From assembly GCA_933228895.1 (NCBI GenBank), contig OW121848.1, forward strand, positions 101,451,470 through 101,515,469: 64,000 nucleotides of DNA. The letters run 5' to 3'. Position numbers and translations under genes: made by a program. The notes beneath the pieces were generated by a model. That model saw only the letters and a program-made list of their open reading frames with translations, had not been told where the DNA came from and searched no databases. Origin of the DNA: Platycnemis pennipes. Lineage: Eukaryota > Arthropoda > Insecta > Odonata > Platycnemididae. Within the stretch, counting starts at the first letter, position 1. Every line of letters begins with the position of its first letter. This document shows, piece after piece, positions 34,887 through 47,506 of the stretch.

Positions 34887-35110
34887 GGGGCGGGGACACC
34901 TTGCGTGGCGGTGAAAGGTAACACCTCTTAGCCACCAAAACCGAGAAAGCCACCAGCATTAATCCCCGTCTCTCTCCGATGAAGTTTTCCTTCCGAAGCA
35001 GGATGAGGGGTGACTCTCAAAGGGCCCTTGACTCCCCTGCCATGGCCTTCGTCTGTATAAAAAGTTGCCAAGGAGCTACGGGCGCTTACTGACGATTCAG
35101 ACCACCGCCT
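34887..35110 (+). promoter_or_regulatory. Promoter-like segment (GC box and TATA box)
   Basis: A GC-box-like GGGGCGGGG at 34887-34895, overlapping ATTGG (a reversed CCAAT motif), lies about 160 bp upstream of TATAAAAA at 35056-35063. About 32 bp after the TATA box, TTACT near 35088 could serve as the start site. The surrounding 250 bp are GC-richer than the flanks. No coding exon follows; a donor-like GTAAGT occurs near 35405. The assignment rests on motifs only. Confidence 0.25.
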
Positions 35111-38100
35111 TCCGCCTGCGCGGATTTCCTCCGTCTAAGCTGCAAGTTGCCACTTCGCTAGCAAAGCCTCCGTCACAGTCGCAAAGTGACTTTTAAACTT
35201 CTCGCACATGCTTTAATAATTTTATGACAACAAGGAACAACGAGTATATTTATTTTTTGTTCCATGTTAGAGCTGAGCTAAAGCATGAACTTTTGAGTGA
35301 CAATTAAATTTGTTTACTCTGAGCGTATTAATTTGGAGTACATTTTTATCCCGAATCTTTCCCTGTGATTATTCTAAAGTAGATATACCATGAACAGGAC
35401 ATTGTAAGTAGAAATAAAAGGTCACAAATATGTTCATTCTCTGAGCAGGCGGATTATAAAGCAACAGGCAAAAAATTGCCAAAATCCAGACGCACAGATT
35501 CAGAGAGATGCGGAATAATAATAATAAATCTAAATTAATACTATTACAGAAAATAGTAGCGTCCTTCTATCAGTAAAAGGAACATTTGACAATCATAATT
35601 CAACGGAAATCCTAACCCAGGAACATTGGCACCATTAAGAATTCCCCGTCATTCACAGAAATGATAACAAAGACCCCATTTATGTTCTACTTTACGGCCA
35701 AATTTTCTCAAGAGCAATATTCGATTCATGGCTTTCCCTTGAAAACGTAGAACATTAAATCATTATGATCCTCAACCCTACCCATCTTATTCGCTCTTGA
35801 TAGCGATCATCCCATCCCCCTCGAGCCATAACCGCCTACATCAACCGCCAAAGCGAGTGCCCATCCAGCAGCTTGAAACTTAAGTTAGCGTAACGATCTT
35901 AACCCTCACAAAGCTGACTTCTCGTTTTCGTTTCTCTCATCACTCACCTTTTTCTCCCCACAAAATAATCCTTCCTTCCTTCTCCTTCCCAATTTTCCAA
36001 CCCTCTGAAACCTCAGACAGAAGGTTTTATGCCCGTAATTGGGTCTTCGACTTTGCTCCCTACCTATTGTGCTTTATCATGTTCCCTCTTGCTCATTATG
36101 CCAACTAAAACTTTCCTTCTCTCGTCACAACGTATTTTCGTTACCTTTCCAACTTTCTACCAACCAACGAATCACTGATCCAAATGTCTACCACACCCCC
36201 TCCTTTTACCAGAGCAATGGTCTTCTATATTTTTATTCTTCGCAGTTCTAATAAAACTCACCTTCTCCAATTGACATGACATCTCTTCGCTCTAATCAAT
36301 GATTTTTTCCTGTCCTCAACAGAAGGGAACGAGAACGACTTTCCGGTTTTGATGATCCCGTTTCCCCCTTCTCATCAGCCGACGAACTACCGAATCCGTC
36401 ATCCCTCGAGACAATGAGCACCATGACGTAACTTCAATTTTAGCTGAGAGAAAAAAAAAAGGTGGAGATACAAATCCTGCTCCACGTTCTGTCATCTACT
36501 ACCGTTTGTTTCCAAGAGTTTCCATCGCTCGCGCCGGAGATTTTTTCCCAATTTTAGAAGAAGTCACTATAATTGACTTTATCAGATTTTCATTTTTTCT
36601 GAGAACTTCGTAATGACGTTCTGAGAGTGCCCATTTGCTGATGCTCTTTTTCTCATTTTACTTGGAGCTCAAAAATTGAAAATACATTCGCATACGAGAC
36701 GAGATGTTCGCATTAAAATAGTAATTGCTTATTTTAAATACAAAGGTGAAAGCCAGCAATGATCCAATGTGAATTTGATCGCATACATTGTTAAAGATTC
36801 ATAAAAACGCAGAACCGCATAAGGCTTGGCATGCAGTATATACTGCAGGCCACATCTCGACAGCATCAGCGTAAATTAAGCTAATATCCTTTTTCAGTGA
36901 ACATGCCACAAACTTTTCAAATTCACTATAAGCACAATATCCAGAGTACACAACTGTGAATAAATTGTCATCATATTCAACTTATTGGGTCACCATTCTC
37001 ATCAATCATACCAACAATTGGATTCAGCACTGGAAACATACATGGCTAAGTTTGAAAATCAGATCATTTTTAGCACCAATTTCCTACCTAGCAGAGAATA
37101 CACGCTGGTTCCTATGCTACACCTATGCTACAAGTTCATTCATACACACAAATTAATACGCTCAATATTATGCACTTTAGAAGTGTGATTTGGTATATTG
37201 TATTATTTGGCGATGCTTAATCGCAAGGAGTCAAATGAAAAATAAAATCACGCTTTGACGACAAGCCCATCTAAATATCTCGTCGCCACAATTTTTTACA
37301 TGTTTTCATGAGCTTTCTCAGCTTACACTACCAGGCGACTTTTTGTCTATAAACTAATTCAAATATCCCAGTAGTATTATAATATGATGTACATAGTACA
37401 TGGTGAAGTGGAATGACCCAGCACAAAATGTCTGATAGTAAAATTATTTTTTTATACACAACCTCCGAGTCAAAAAACTATCCAATTTTAGCATGAATTA
37501 GCAGCATCATCTCTATCATATTCTGTAGTACTTAACGATTACCAACCACTTTCTGCCACAAGTATGATAAAAACGCCTGTCCCAATAAATATGTAATTAT
37601 CCAAGATATTCAGCCACATTTCTCCAGGTGAAAATAATTTAAAGCGCCACAAATGGAATACTTTGTTTGAGAATCTTGAAATGAGGAATGAATGATGGGA
37701 GGTGAAGAGAGGAAAGTTTGACAGCGGAACTACACGAGACAAAGAGGTACAATTGAATTAAAGACGGAAAATTTCTCTTATTCGAGCCCCTGCAGCGACC
37801 TCGCCAGCGTTCATTAAAGGCAATCACCAAATATTTACTCATGTTGTCCTACTTTTGTACATCGCTACATCCTATTCCCTTCTCCTTGACTCATGAAGAA
37901 CATTATCGGGTGGTGGATCCACTTTAAAATAATCGTACCGAATGAAATCGCAAAAACCTCGTACCTCAAACGAGAATGATACAATTCCATCGCATTGTTG
38001 AATACCTGGCTGAGTGCACGGAGAAAGTTGGATTCGTCTCCGAAGAGGGTGGCCAAGTTGAACGTGATGGAATGAGAAAGAGAGGTGGCGGATGAGGTGG

Positions 38101-39500
38101 GAGTGAACGGAGAGAGAAGCCATAGCCTGAGAGCATTACACCGGGGAGATTGAAGGCGAAAATGCACTGCTGATGAGAAACTGAGGGACGGAGTGAAAGA
38201 AATCACGTCTCCTGAAGGACACAGGTAGTCATCTCACATGCAGTAGGCGTTGGTAAAAAAATGACAAAGCGCACTGTATTCCAGAAATATTCTCAAAATG
38301 ACGGAAAATATGAAACGGATCAGACGGAAATAAGGATAGAATGACACACCTACTTTTGGCTAGTATATAGGTGAAAGTAACAGATCGACAAAAGAAATTC
38401 GAAGAAAATATTTAGAAGAGAAACGGACGTAAGTTTACCGGAAAATGAATTCCATATCAGAGAATGACGGTTCCAGTCAACCTCGATGGATTTATTACCT
38501 CAACTTTATTAAATGAACATAGCGTTCCACAATATAGAGGAATAAAAGATGCATAAATAATTTTATCATCTCCAGTTCATTAAATTAAACAATACATATG
38601 CATCTTCTACAGCAACTTATTTTCAACACATATCGGCTATTTACAATTTGCTCATACCATTCCTTCCCTTACTTCGTCGTCGATAGGCAATGGTAGCTAG
38701 GTATTAAATAAAACTATGCTTGATTAAATATATGAATTTAGGCGTTCATGTTGGTATAACATTAGCGCCTAATACCTTCAATTATGAAGTTTCGATCCCA
38801 GCGATCTTCATTCATTCTTATTTATTATCCCTATATGGATAAATTCATTTACTATAGCATCGAGAGACAAGATATTTCGTTTAGTATTACAACACCAATT
38901 TTAGGTGGATCAGCAAACGAAATGAAATTAAGCCACAGAAAAAAATTCTGGTAAATCAACTAGACCAACTGCATTATTAATTATAGCTGTATACCTACTC
39001 ATTAAGAGTACACTCATTCATATACAAAGCATGAGGTCAAATTATTAGTACCTACTATGGAATGGTCAAATTAAAAAAATACCTAAATTCTCCTCCACTA
39101 CAGAAAAAATATAATTAAAGTCCTACTGTCTAGAATAGGTATGCTTCTCTAAAATCAATTTCACGAAATTTCCTTTCAAAAGTTAAAGTATACCCATTTG
39201 GCTTAATATGTAATAATATGAAAAAACGATTTATAATAATAATGTATGGTACATAATGAGATTGATATATTCCTTTACATATAATATACAGACTACATTT
39301 ATTTAAGAACAAACTGATAGTTTTATGGAGCACACGGCGGACCAATTTTAAATAGAACGGCAATCCGCGTTTCCATACCAGAGACAAAAACGCAATAAAT
39401 TGCGGCAGCTACAGTAGAACGAACCGTGAGCATGCAAAAAAAACCATGCCCGATTCTTCAGCAAATGGGCTATTCTTCCTCATGAAGAGTAGACCTGGGT
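35111..39500. other. Long AT-rich non-coding stretch
   Basis: No gene is supported. A pyrimidine-rich patch lies at about 35940-36250, and opposing short frames occur at 37540-38206. Confidence 0.5.
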
Positions 39501-39864
39501 GAGTGGGATGTGGGAGGAGAGGGAACAGGTAGGTGTGTGAAGGCGATCTCTTTCAATTTAGAGCAGAACAGCTAGAGCGACGAGGAAAAGAATTAAAAAA
39601 TATATATGGGCACGCTCATTCAAGGACGACCGCAAACAAAACGGAACTCGAGGTGAAGAGTGCGTTCGAGGAAAAACAAGAAAGAAAGAGAGGGAAAATG
39701 TCGTTTGAGAGGGTGCGGGAGCCGTGAGGAAGCAAGAAAGCGAGAGAGGGAAGACCGCGGAATGAATACGAGGGGATGAAGGAATAAAAACGACATCATC
39801 CTCGGGAGGGATGGGAAAAGAGAGCGAGAGAATAGAATGGAGAAATAAGTGGAAACTGCGAGAA

Positions 39865-39900
<36 letters not shown>

Positions 39901-40770
39901 TGAGGCACATAAGCACACAGATAGAAATGAGGAGGACGCCTTTTTATATTTTTGGAATGCATGCGTGGGCGGATGAGAAGTGGACGATATTCCGTGTGAG
40001 CGCGAGAGAGGAAAAGGAGAGCGAGACCGCTTGGATATATTTATGCGCACCTATACGGGGAGAAAGGGTTCCTCGGAAAGAGAGGGGGGGAACAACAGGG
40101 TGTAGGCGGAGGCCGAGGAGAGGAAGGGGGGCAGCGGCAGTCGGGCGGCCGGGACCTCGCTCGGCTTTCGCAGCAGAGAGGGAGACGACAATGCGTGGGA
40201 AACAATACGAGGAGAAAGATAAACAGGCTGAATTTTTCATCGGCTTGAAGGTGGGGATTAGGAAAAATATAGGCGAGGAAAGGGAAACGGAAAGGAATAA
40301 GTGTTGCTGGCAGGGAAAAACAATGGGCGGAGCGGAAGCCGACGAAGGAAAGGGGAGGAGAGGGAGTGAGAAAGGGGATGGGAAGAGAGAGTAAGGTGTA
40401 TGCGGGAGGGAGAAGAGGAGAGGGACGGGTCGCGGAAGGAATATGAAAAAAAGATAAGATGCGAGGAGGTGAAGGATGGGGAGGTGCGGCCGAGCGGAAT
40501 GGCGGAAAGGTATATCGAATTCATATCGTTTACATTGAGCGAACGGGTTTTCATGGAGCACTATGAAAACGTGAGAGGGAAAACGAACGGGGAGGAAAAT
40601 GTGAAACAGAAGTTGGTGCGTGCCATCGGCCGCGGGAAAACGATGACGACACGGCACTTGCATGCCGGATGCTGCTCGCCGCATCTATGCGCCGCTCCTC
40701 GGGCTGTCATGCACCATTTAGACAAGCCACAGTAAACGAGCTGCTCGCTTTGGCACACAGGTAACTTAGT
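39501..40770. other. Purine-rich GC island with (GA)n tract
   Basis: About 1.2 kb is G+A-rich on the plus strand and also CpG-rich, with about 14 GA units at 39868-39896. The minus-strand frame at 39944-40684 (246 codons) is the longest in the window, but it is Ser/Leu/Pro/Phe-rich low complexity and mirrors the purine skew. The plus frame at 39849-40394 is Arg/Glu/Gly-rich for the same reason. A donor-like CAG|GTAACT lies near 40757. Together with the GA tract this could mark a promoter with an untranslated first exon, but that is an inference. Confidence 0.4.
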
Positions 40771-42619
40771 GATCGGGATAAATCCTACTTCGATCTGAGA
40801 ACAACACTATTCAATAACCTTATACACCATGAACGAACAGTCATCGTCCACGGATGTCCAGAAATAAATCTGATTCACCACCTTGCCAAGCTAACAGTAT
40901 ACTCGGAATGTTTTCTGAATGCAGTATATTAGGAAGTAACCACGCGTCTGTAAACATATTGCTCTTTAAGGGAGCAAATGTTCCGTTTTACTGTTACTGA
41001 CTATATGACATTTAATTGAGGATGACATATCCACCATAAAGTACTTAAGAGCACCAGAGAAAAATGAATCGCCAGTAGACAAGTTGATCAAATTTTCCGA
41101 CTAATACGCTGATAACGTTAGATTTTTTAGCCACCTGATAGACTACAGCCTTGCAAAGAACTTATTCAATAGAATAAACGAATTGGTTGATACTAATAAG
41201 GCAAAGACTCAATAGTCCAACTTAGATGATTTGTACCAATATAAAATTTGCGAGAAAGTGCCTGTATCGATTTTTTTAAGCTAAATGGTGCAATACGAAG
41301 AGAAATGGATACAATAACATACTTAAAATTCACTAGATAGCTTTGACCCAAATACATCGAATGCTCTCATGAATAATACTTCCTGCGGTGAAATGTCCGA
41401 AAAGTGCACATGAAAATGGATATTTTAATGGGCTTCCATCCGCGCCATACAGGACATAGGCGGGACCACCATTTCACTGCGTGTAAACAAAGATCCGTCC
41501 AAATAGCAGCAAGAAATTGTTTTCTGCATCACTTCTATTATGCATCACCCTAATAAAACCAAAGGTACTTCAAGATGAATTGTCTAGTAAGAGGTATTTT
41601 TAAATTTGAGTTTTCCAGGATAAAAAAAACTAACACCTTTATCCAACATGCATTCACGGATCCAAAAATCACCGAAAATTCCATCAAGATAACTTGATTA
41701 TTCAACAACGTCATTGATCGGTATGACGAGATTCCATAATAATTAAAAGAACACAACTCTTATTTAGGAAACGAAATCATGTCATCAAAAAGAAAGTAAG
41801 GCCAGCCGACAGAGATCCCTCATGTATTCCAGTAAACAAGGTGAAGACAGCATTTCATTCGGAGCCAGCGAAAATATTTTTCTAATTGTAGAATAATATC
41901 CACAGAAAATAATTAAAATAAATGCCCCCGCACGGCTAGATGAAATAATGATCATCTAATTTGGTGTTATCAATTCAGCTAAACAAGCAAATTTCAGATA
42001 GAATTTTACGTCATGAGCTAAGGAATGTAGTTTACCATTTTCTTAAGATCTTGAAAATAGGTAATAATGACGAGAAAAGATAAACTTCACCAAATATTTT
42101 TATTTCTAAAGAGGGATTCAGTGATTATTTTTCTTCCCTTCAGCAAATGACGTTATGCACATGACTTACAATGAACAGAATAGAGGAATTCGGTTAGGTA
42201 AAAATGGTCAGATAATATAGAAGAGCAGTAACTACTATCAATCTCCAGCGCTCGAGTGATACTCGAGGGGAGAAAAAGTCATGAATAAAGAAGGCAAGGG
42301 CTGTTTTCACACTGGAACCATAAAAAAACAAAGCAAACACCGGCTCTTATTGTTCGTGAGAAAGTATTGGATCATTGGAAATAAAATAAATGAGAAAATT
42401 ATGGATCAACAGCGAGAGTTTGGACAAAGCTACACACATGAAATCTGATTCAAACACAAGTTAATGCCCACGGGACGAAGAACAAAGAATTTACATAAGC
42501 CTTCGTACAATTTCTATAAGAGTAAAATATATATTAAACTGGCACGCAGGAACCAAAGTCAAGGAGCCAGCCGTGGTAGCCAGATTGGTGTCAGGCCTGT
42601 CCGGTAACTCAAAGGTTAC
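40771..42619. other. AT-rich non-coding stretch
   Basis: No gene is supported. A small palindrome, CTCGAGT and ACTCGAG around 3 bp, lies near 42252-42268. Confidence 0.5.
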
Positions 42620-42719
42620 GTTGGTGAAGTTTTCCGGGTTTCTCCACCGGGTCAGGGAAACGGCTAATGCCTCTAACGTTTCTCTGACTCGGTGGCGAAC
42701 CCGTGAAGACGTCACCAGC
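42620..42719. repeat. 43-bp inverted repeat coding a similar peptide on both strands
   Basis: Arms 42620-42662 and 42677-42719 are inverted copies at roughly three quarters identity around a 14-bp spacer. The plus frame reads HRVRETANASNVSLTRWR and the minus frame reads HRVRETLEALAVSLTRWR, as expected from a palindrome in matching phase. Both frames sit in short open stretches (42573-42890 plus, 42491-42754 minus). The GC content is higher than in the flanks. It is probably a fold-back repeat rather than a gene; family unknown. Confidence 0.6.
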
Positions 42720-44900
42720 ATTATACGCCATGAAAACACCAGATTATTCATCAAAGATTATGTGTTCGAATATAGTTTGGGTATGGGTGTTGTGTATCTT
42801 GTTATATTTAAGAATATATTAGGCCATGTTATAAAACGTAAGCACTTGGTGCGCCAAAGCACCGAATTCTATTACTTTATAATGATGTGACAAAACCTGT
42901 CCGAAAAGCGATGATCTTACGGTTCCGAAAATAGATGGTCTGTTTTAGAGCCGGATAGCCAAACAATGATAGTTAATTTCTTTTCAAAATACCCACGTAT
43001 AGTAGGACAAAAAGTTAGAGCCAAAAGAAAGATAGTTCTCTAAAAGGTTGGTTGCTAATGTTACGATGCCACGTTAAAAACTATTTTGAGAAAGGCAACA
43101 GAAGATCACTTCAAATTCTTTCCACCAAACAAAACAAATATTTTAATCATTGTCTACACTCTTTCCACTGAATGTCCTAGTTGCAGCCCACTTTAGTGAA
43201 AGGTACACCCTGCAATTGAAGAGTCCATCAATTCCCTTCTCTCGTCGAAAAGGTTCAAAATGTGTCATTTAACCAAAATAAAAACTACATAAGTTGTTCA
43301 AAACATTGTAAGTTAAATTTAATACCGTTGAATAAGTGTAGGGATTTGTCTACTCCAACAGATAAGATTGTCACGCACCACGTACTATAATCTCTTAATA
43401 CTAAAATAAACACAATAGCCATCTGCCATACCGAATTGGAAAACGTAACGTTTTCATATCCAGTTCAGTGTATAACAGATTTTATTGTTGAATAAATGAA
43501 TGTATAGAAGTGAAGAGAGATTTCCTGACGACAGACAATTTGACAGGTTTTAGGAGACGAGTTTTCCTGATGATGGACCATGCGCTGATCACAAAAGCTT
43601 GATCACTGATAGCACTTCTGATGAGCGTTTTACATGAACATGGGTCTTATGGCAAGAAACAACTGAAAAGGATTGCGTTCACCAAAGAGTCATAGATCAA
43701 TACATAGTGAGCAAGGGGTTTTGCTGTCATTAATTTTTATTTTTCCGAAAACAGGGTGAAAGTAGATTGAAAACCTCTGGATGTGGATGAGGAGAAGGAA
43801 ATAGAGTTACATATTGTGGAAGAAAAGGGAAGAAGATTCTGCGCCGGGAAAAACCACAACTGATAGGAAAAATTTAAAGCAGACAGCAAATTTGTTCTCA
43901 GTAACAGACAGCACATTTCTGTGCATTCCTACCAATCCGAGTAGAATAGCATTATCATTATAATGATTATGACCTCCTCCTTAACTTTCTCCCATTACAG
44001 CACGAACGAAGGTACATAATTACAAAATGTTAAGAGTAGTTTTTTTATCTAACCATGAAGGTTAAATTGTTTCCTTGAAAGCTGATGGTTAAGTGTTTAA
44101 TTTTCAAGTTTTTGAGGAAGAAAACATTGAGAATTGAAAAATAATTCTTCAAACCCGCGTATTTTGCATATAATTTGCTTGCATTTTGATATCCAGCCAT
44201 TTTGATATCCAGCTTCATCGGATATCACGGACGGCCGGCAGAATATTAAAACAGGTTTGGGTTGCCTATATAAAAAATAAGACCTAAGGCTTTGAATGCC
44301 TTAATGCTTGAAAACCTTAATGCTTCCTTTAGAGCAAAAATTACTATTAAACCAGGTTTTACTTTTCGAGAAACAATGCAGATTATGTATTGTTAAAAAC
44401 ATTGCTTTTTGGACCAAGTTGATGAGGTAATCTAGTATAACTTCCTTTTTTTAATAAACATCATTCACATTCGAATTTCACGATTCTTGTTCCATCAATA
44501 GAACTCGTTAAGGTCACTTAGTGGCAACCAACTGGAGTCATCCGATATCCTCTTGTAAAGTATGCGTAACAACATTTCTCAAATTATTGCAATTACAGAC
44601 AACTACTATTGCCATAATTGGAAAACTTTCTCTGAAACTTACCTACGATTCTTACGGAAATTGAGCTACAGAGCCTATGTAGACTTCATAATGTACTGGA
44701 AGGAGAGTGCAAATGTTTTCATTTGAATAACTGTTATGGCTGCGTAGGATAGCTTTGTCGGTTCACTATTTTGGAAAAGATAGAGGAGAGATAATAATGT
44801 CTGAAAGAACCTTAAGTGACGATATAGGAAATAAATCCTTCTCTATTATAACCATGGTTGAGTAATACTCAGTAATAAGTCATTCAGGATTAAAGATGGC
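42720..44900. other. AT-rich non-coding stretch with a 16-bp tandem pair
   Basis: CATTTTGATATCCAGC occurs twice in tandem at 44182-44213. Nothing else is recognisable. Confidence 0.55.
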
Positions 44901-44912
44901 TGGTACTGAAAT
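44901..44912 (+). repeat. Left target-site duplication (12 bp)
   Basis: TGGTACTGAAAT occurs here and at 45757-45768, directly flanking the LINE copy. Confidence 0.85.
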
Positions 44913-45756
44913 GGAGTGAACATCTTATTCACTGGTGGAGTGAACATCCACGGAGAAACAATCAGTATGCTACGATTCGTTGATGACATAGCTCTCATAG
45001 TAGAGACAGAGGAGATGAATAAGATGCTAACAACAATGGAAAGGGCAATGGTCAGTTATCATCTGAAGATCAATAAGAAGAAAACTAAGATATTGGTGTG
45101 CAGCAAGAGAGAGGAGACCAAAACCAACGTTATATTAGGAAAGCAAGAACTGGAAGAGGTGAAAGAGTTCTGTTACCTGGGAAGCAGAGTAACCAACGAT
45201 GGACGAAGCAAGAAAGATATAGTGAGTAGAATAGCCCAGGCAAAGGGGGCATTCTATCAAAAGATGAATCTACTTACAGCTGGAAATACAAGCTTGGAAG
45301 TAAGGAAGCAATTCATTAAAACGTATATCTGGAGCATGTTTCTTTACGGTAGTGAGGCATGGACGATGACAGCAGCGGAGAAGAAAAGGGTGGAAGCATT
45401 CGAAATATGGTGCTATCGAAGAATGATGAAAATAAAATGGATCGACTGAGTGACAAATGAAGAAGTCCTAAGAAGAGTGGGAGAAAAGAGAAGTCTGTTG
45501 AAACTAGGTATAAAAAGAAGACGGGACAACTTAATCGGCCACATCCTAAGACACGATGGCCTGATGAAGACAATCGTCGAAGGAAAAGTGAACGGGAAGA
45601 ATGGAAAAGGCAGGTCTCGTATGAGTTACATAGAACAGGTCGTAAAGGACGTGAAAGAGAGGAGCTACGTTGGTATGAAGAGGTTGGCCGATAGAAGAAT
45701 CGAGTGGAGGGCTGCGTCAAACCAATCCTAGGATTGTTGACCCTTGATGATGATGA
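44913..45756 (+). pseudogene. 5'-truncated RTE-type LINE, one stop from open
   Basis: One frame runs from 44916 to TAG at 45729-45731 with a single stop, TGA at 45447-45449. The copy at 2387-2711 has CGA at that codon, so this is a decayed Arg. The fragment begins just before the catalytic block LRFVDD (FVDD at 44976-44987, where the 33.7-kb copy has FADD). It continues with KINKKKTKILVC, FCYLGSRVTNDG, MFLYGSEAWTM, WCYRRMMKIKWID, NLIGHILRHDG, GKNGKGRSRM and EWRAASNQS. A very short 3' UTR ends in GATGATGATGATGG. A 13-bp segment is repeated with 24-bp spacing at the 5' end. The N-terminal endonuclease and most of the reverse transcriptase are absent, so it cannot move on its own. Confidence 0.9.
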
Positions 45757-45768
45757 TGGTACTGAAAT
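45757..45768 (+). repeat. Right target-site duplication (12 bp)
   Basis: Exact second copy of TGGTACTGAAAT after the GAT-rich LINE tail. Confidence 0.85.
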
Positions 45769-45904
45769 TACTGTAAATTGTAGCATGACATGAAACTGAT
45801 TAGGCACTTTTCGACATTTTTGAAGGGTTCTAACAATATGCTGTCCAAAAAATAGGAATTAAACCAAACTACCATAATTTTTATTGTTATGAAGAGAGTA
45901 AATC

Positions 45905-46547
45905 ATATATGGGTCATTCCACCTCAATTCAACAAACGTTTGTCCCTTAGGGTCTCAGATTTTGATAAAAATTGGTGTATGGGAACAAAATCAACTCAAA
46001 CTAAGTAATCTCGAACAGTTTTGTGGAAAAAAGTTTTTTGAGTGAATTATGCATGTTTTAATTTTTTCGCATTTTTAGCAAAAAACCGAGCCTTAAATCA
46101 TATTATCACTTATATCTCCGCTTGTAATTGTCATACAGCAATGATTAATAGCTCTTTTTAAAGCTAAATCTTTATTGAATGCAAATATATCAATAAAAAT
46201 TATTTTCTTCTAAACCCTATTGTTATTATTTACTAATGTTTAAAAAATTGTTAATAAACTTTTCTCAAATACTCCATCTCAGAATCGGCCGAAACTTTTT
46301 TTCCGTAATCTAAACATACCCAGCTAACTACTTCAAAAATAAAATTTAGTGGCAATTCATAAATACGTTTTTTATAAATATTTAAACATTTACAATTCTC
46401 TGTCGCGGCCCGTCGGCTCCCCCATTTCGAATACACGCAGCAGACACGCGATGCATGCCTAAAAATTCCCTAATTGCTCAAGGTCGTGGCTATATGAGAT
46501 AAAAATATATTATAAACTATAAATGTTAACAACAATTGTTATTTGTT
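45905..46547 (+). repeat. Left long terminal inverted repeat
   Basis: This 643-bp arm is inverted relative to 48112-48753. Its minus strand has a 61-codon frame (46251-46436) identical in protein sequence to the plus-strand frame in the right arm. Both frames read from the core toward the outer ends. Confidence 0.88.
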
Positions 46548-46698
46548 CTGTTAAATGGATGTTTGCAGAGAAATTTGCCATTGAGCCCCACTTAAGTTTC
46601 CAGGCGGATAACTTTTATTCAAGAGCTAAAAAATCTGTGACAATTAATATGAAAAAACTTTTACAGAATCTTCAAGTATAATTCATTGATGAAATGAA

Positions 46699-46965
46699 AT
46701 GAAAATAAATTACAATTATGGAATTTTTGCATCATTTGTTCTAGCAGAAAAATTTCTTCGTTTTTGCTATCTCACTCTTTTTATCTCTATAGACAAATTT
46801 ACTGCAAACTCGGATTTTAGTGTCCAAATATTATTTATCCATGCAAAAACATTACATTTTCAATTCGAGTCGAGAGCCTGCAGCTGTGGCTTTTCGTGCA
46901 TTGAGACGTATTCCGTAAACGTTGCTCTATCTAAAAAGAAATATTTTATGGCACCTATGGATTAG
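46699..46965 (+). CDS. Uncharacterised 88-codon frame in the transposon core
   Basis: The frame lies in the left part of the core. It is hydrophobic at the start and contains Cys-rich CSCGFSC in its second half. I do not recognise the family. It could be a leftover exon of the lost transposase gene or a chance frame. A pyrimidine tract followed by AG near 46780-46793 could act as a splice acceptor. There is little to separate these options. Confidence 0.25.
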   Translation: MKINYNYGIFASFVLAEKFLRFCYLTLFISIDKFTANSDFSVQILFIHAKTLHFQFESRACSCGFSCIETYSVNVALSKKKYFMAPMD

Positions 46966-47506
46966 GGCAAGAGGGTAAAAACCTTTCCACTTCCTTTCAG
47001 AACCCTATTTTTATGACCCCGTTGGTGGCCAATTCTGCCCATTGCGCTATTTGCCTAAAAGCTTGAAGGAAGACCATCTAGCTGCACATGTTTTTGTTGA
47101 CAGCCGCGTTTATTCACCGAAGAAGTCTCAGTTTGTTTTGGTCTGTCACCGCGTGTCCATCTCCTTATTCAAGAGCTGTCTGCCTTCTCTTTTTTCTTGT
47201 ACATAGTTTTTTAAACTAATCGTCAAAATTGTTTCAAAATTTGATCAATCGGCGCAGTGAGAGGAGGAAAGTGTTCGCGAGACAGTGTCTTTAAATGTAT
47301 CGAAGAGATCTACAGCTCATCGAGGATAGAAGTGGTGTCAAAGTGGAAACCGTGTGCATTAACAATGAAAAATCGTTTCTTGCTTTCTTTTCAAAGCGTC
47401 AAAACAGTGTTGTAATCCATTGAAACTACATTGCATTATCCGTAGTGATAATGTATATACAAATACTGCCACACATTACAAATCGAAAATTTCCAGCACT
47501 AGAGCG

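Noticed and set aside
39944..40684. Longest open frame in the window (246 codons, minus strand)
   Set aside because: It is low-complexity Ser/Leu/Pro/Phe and mirrors the purine-rich plus strand, which removes stops. It has no domain, signal or splice support.
46699..46965. Confident transposase call for the 88-codon core frame
   Set aside because: No catalytic or DNA-binding motif is visible; kept only as a low-confidence frame.
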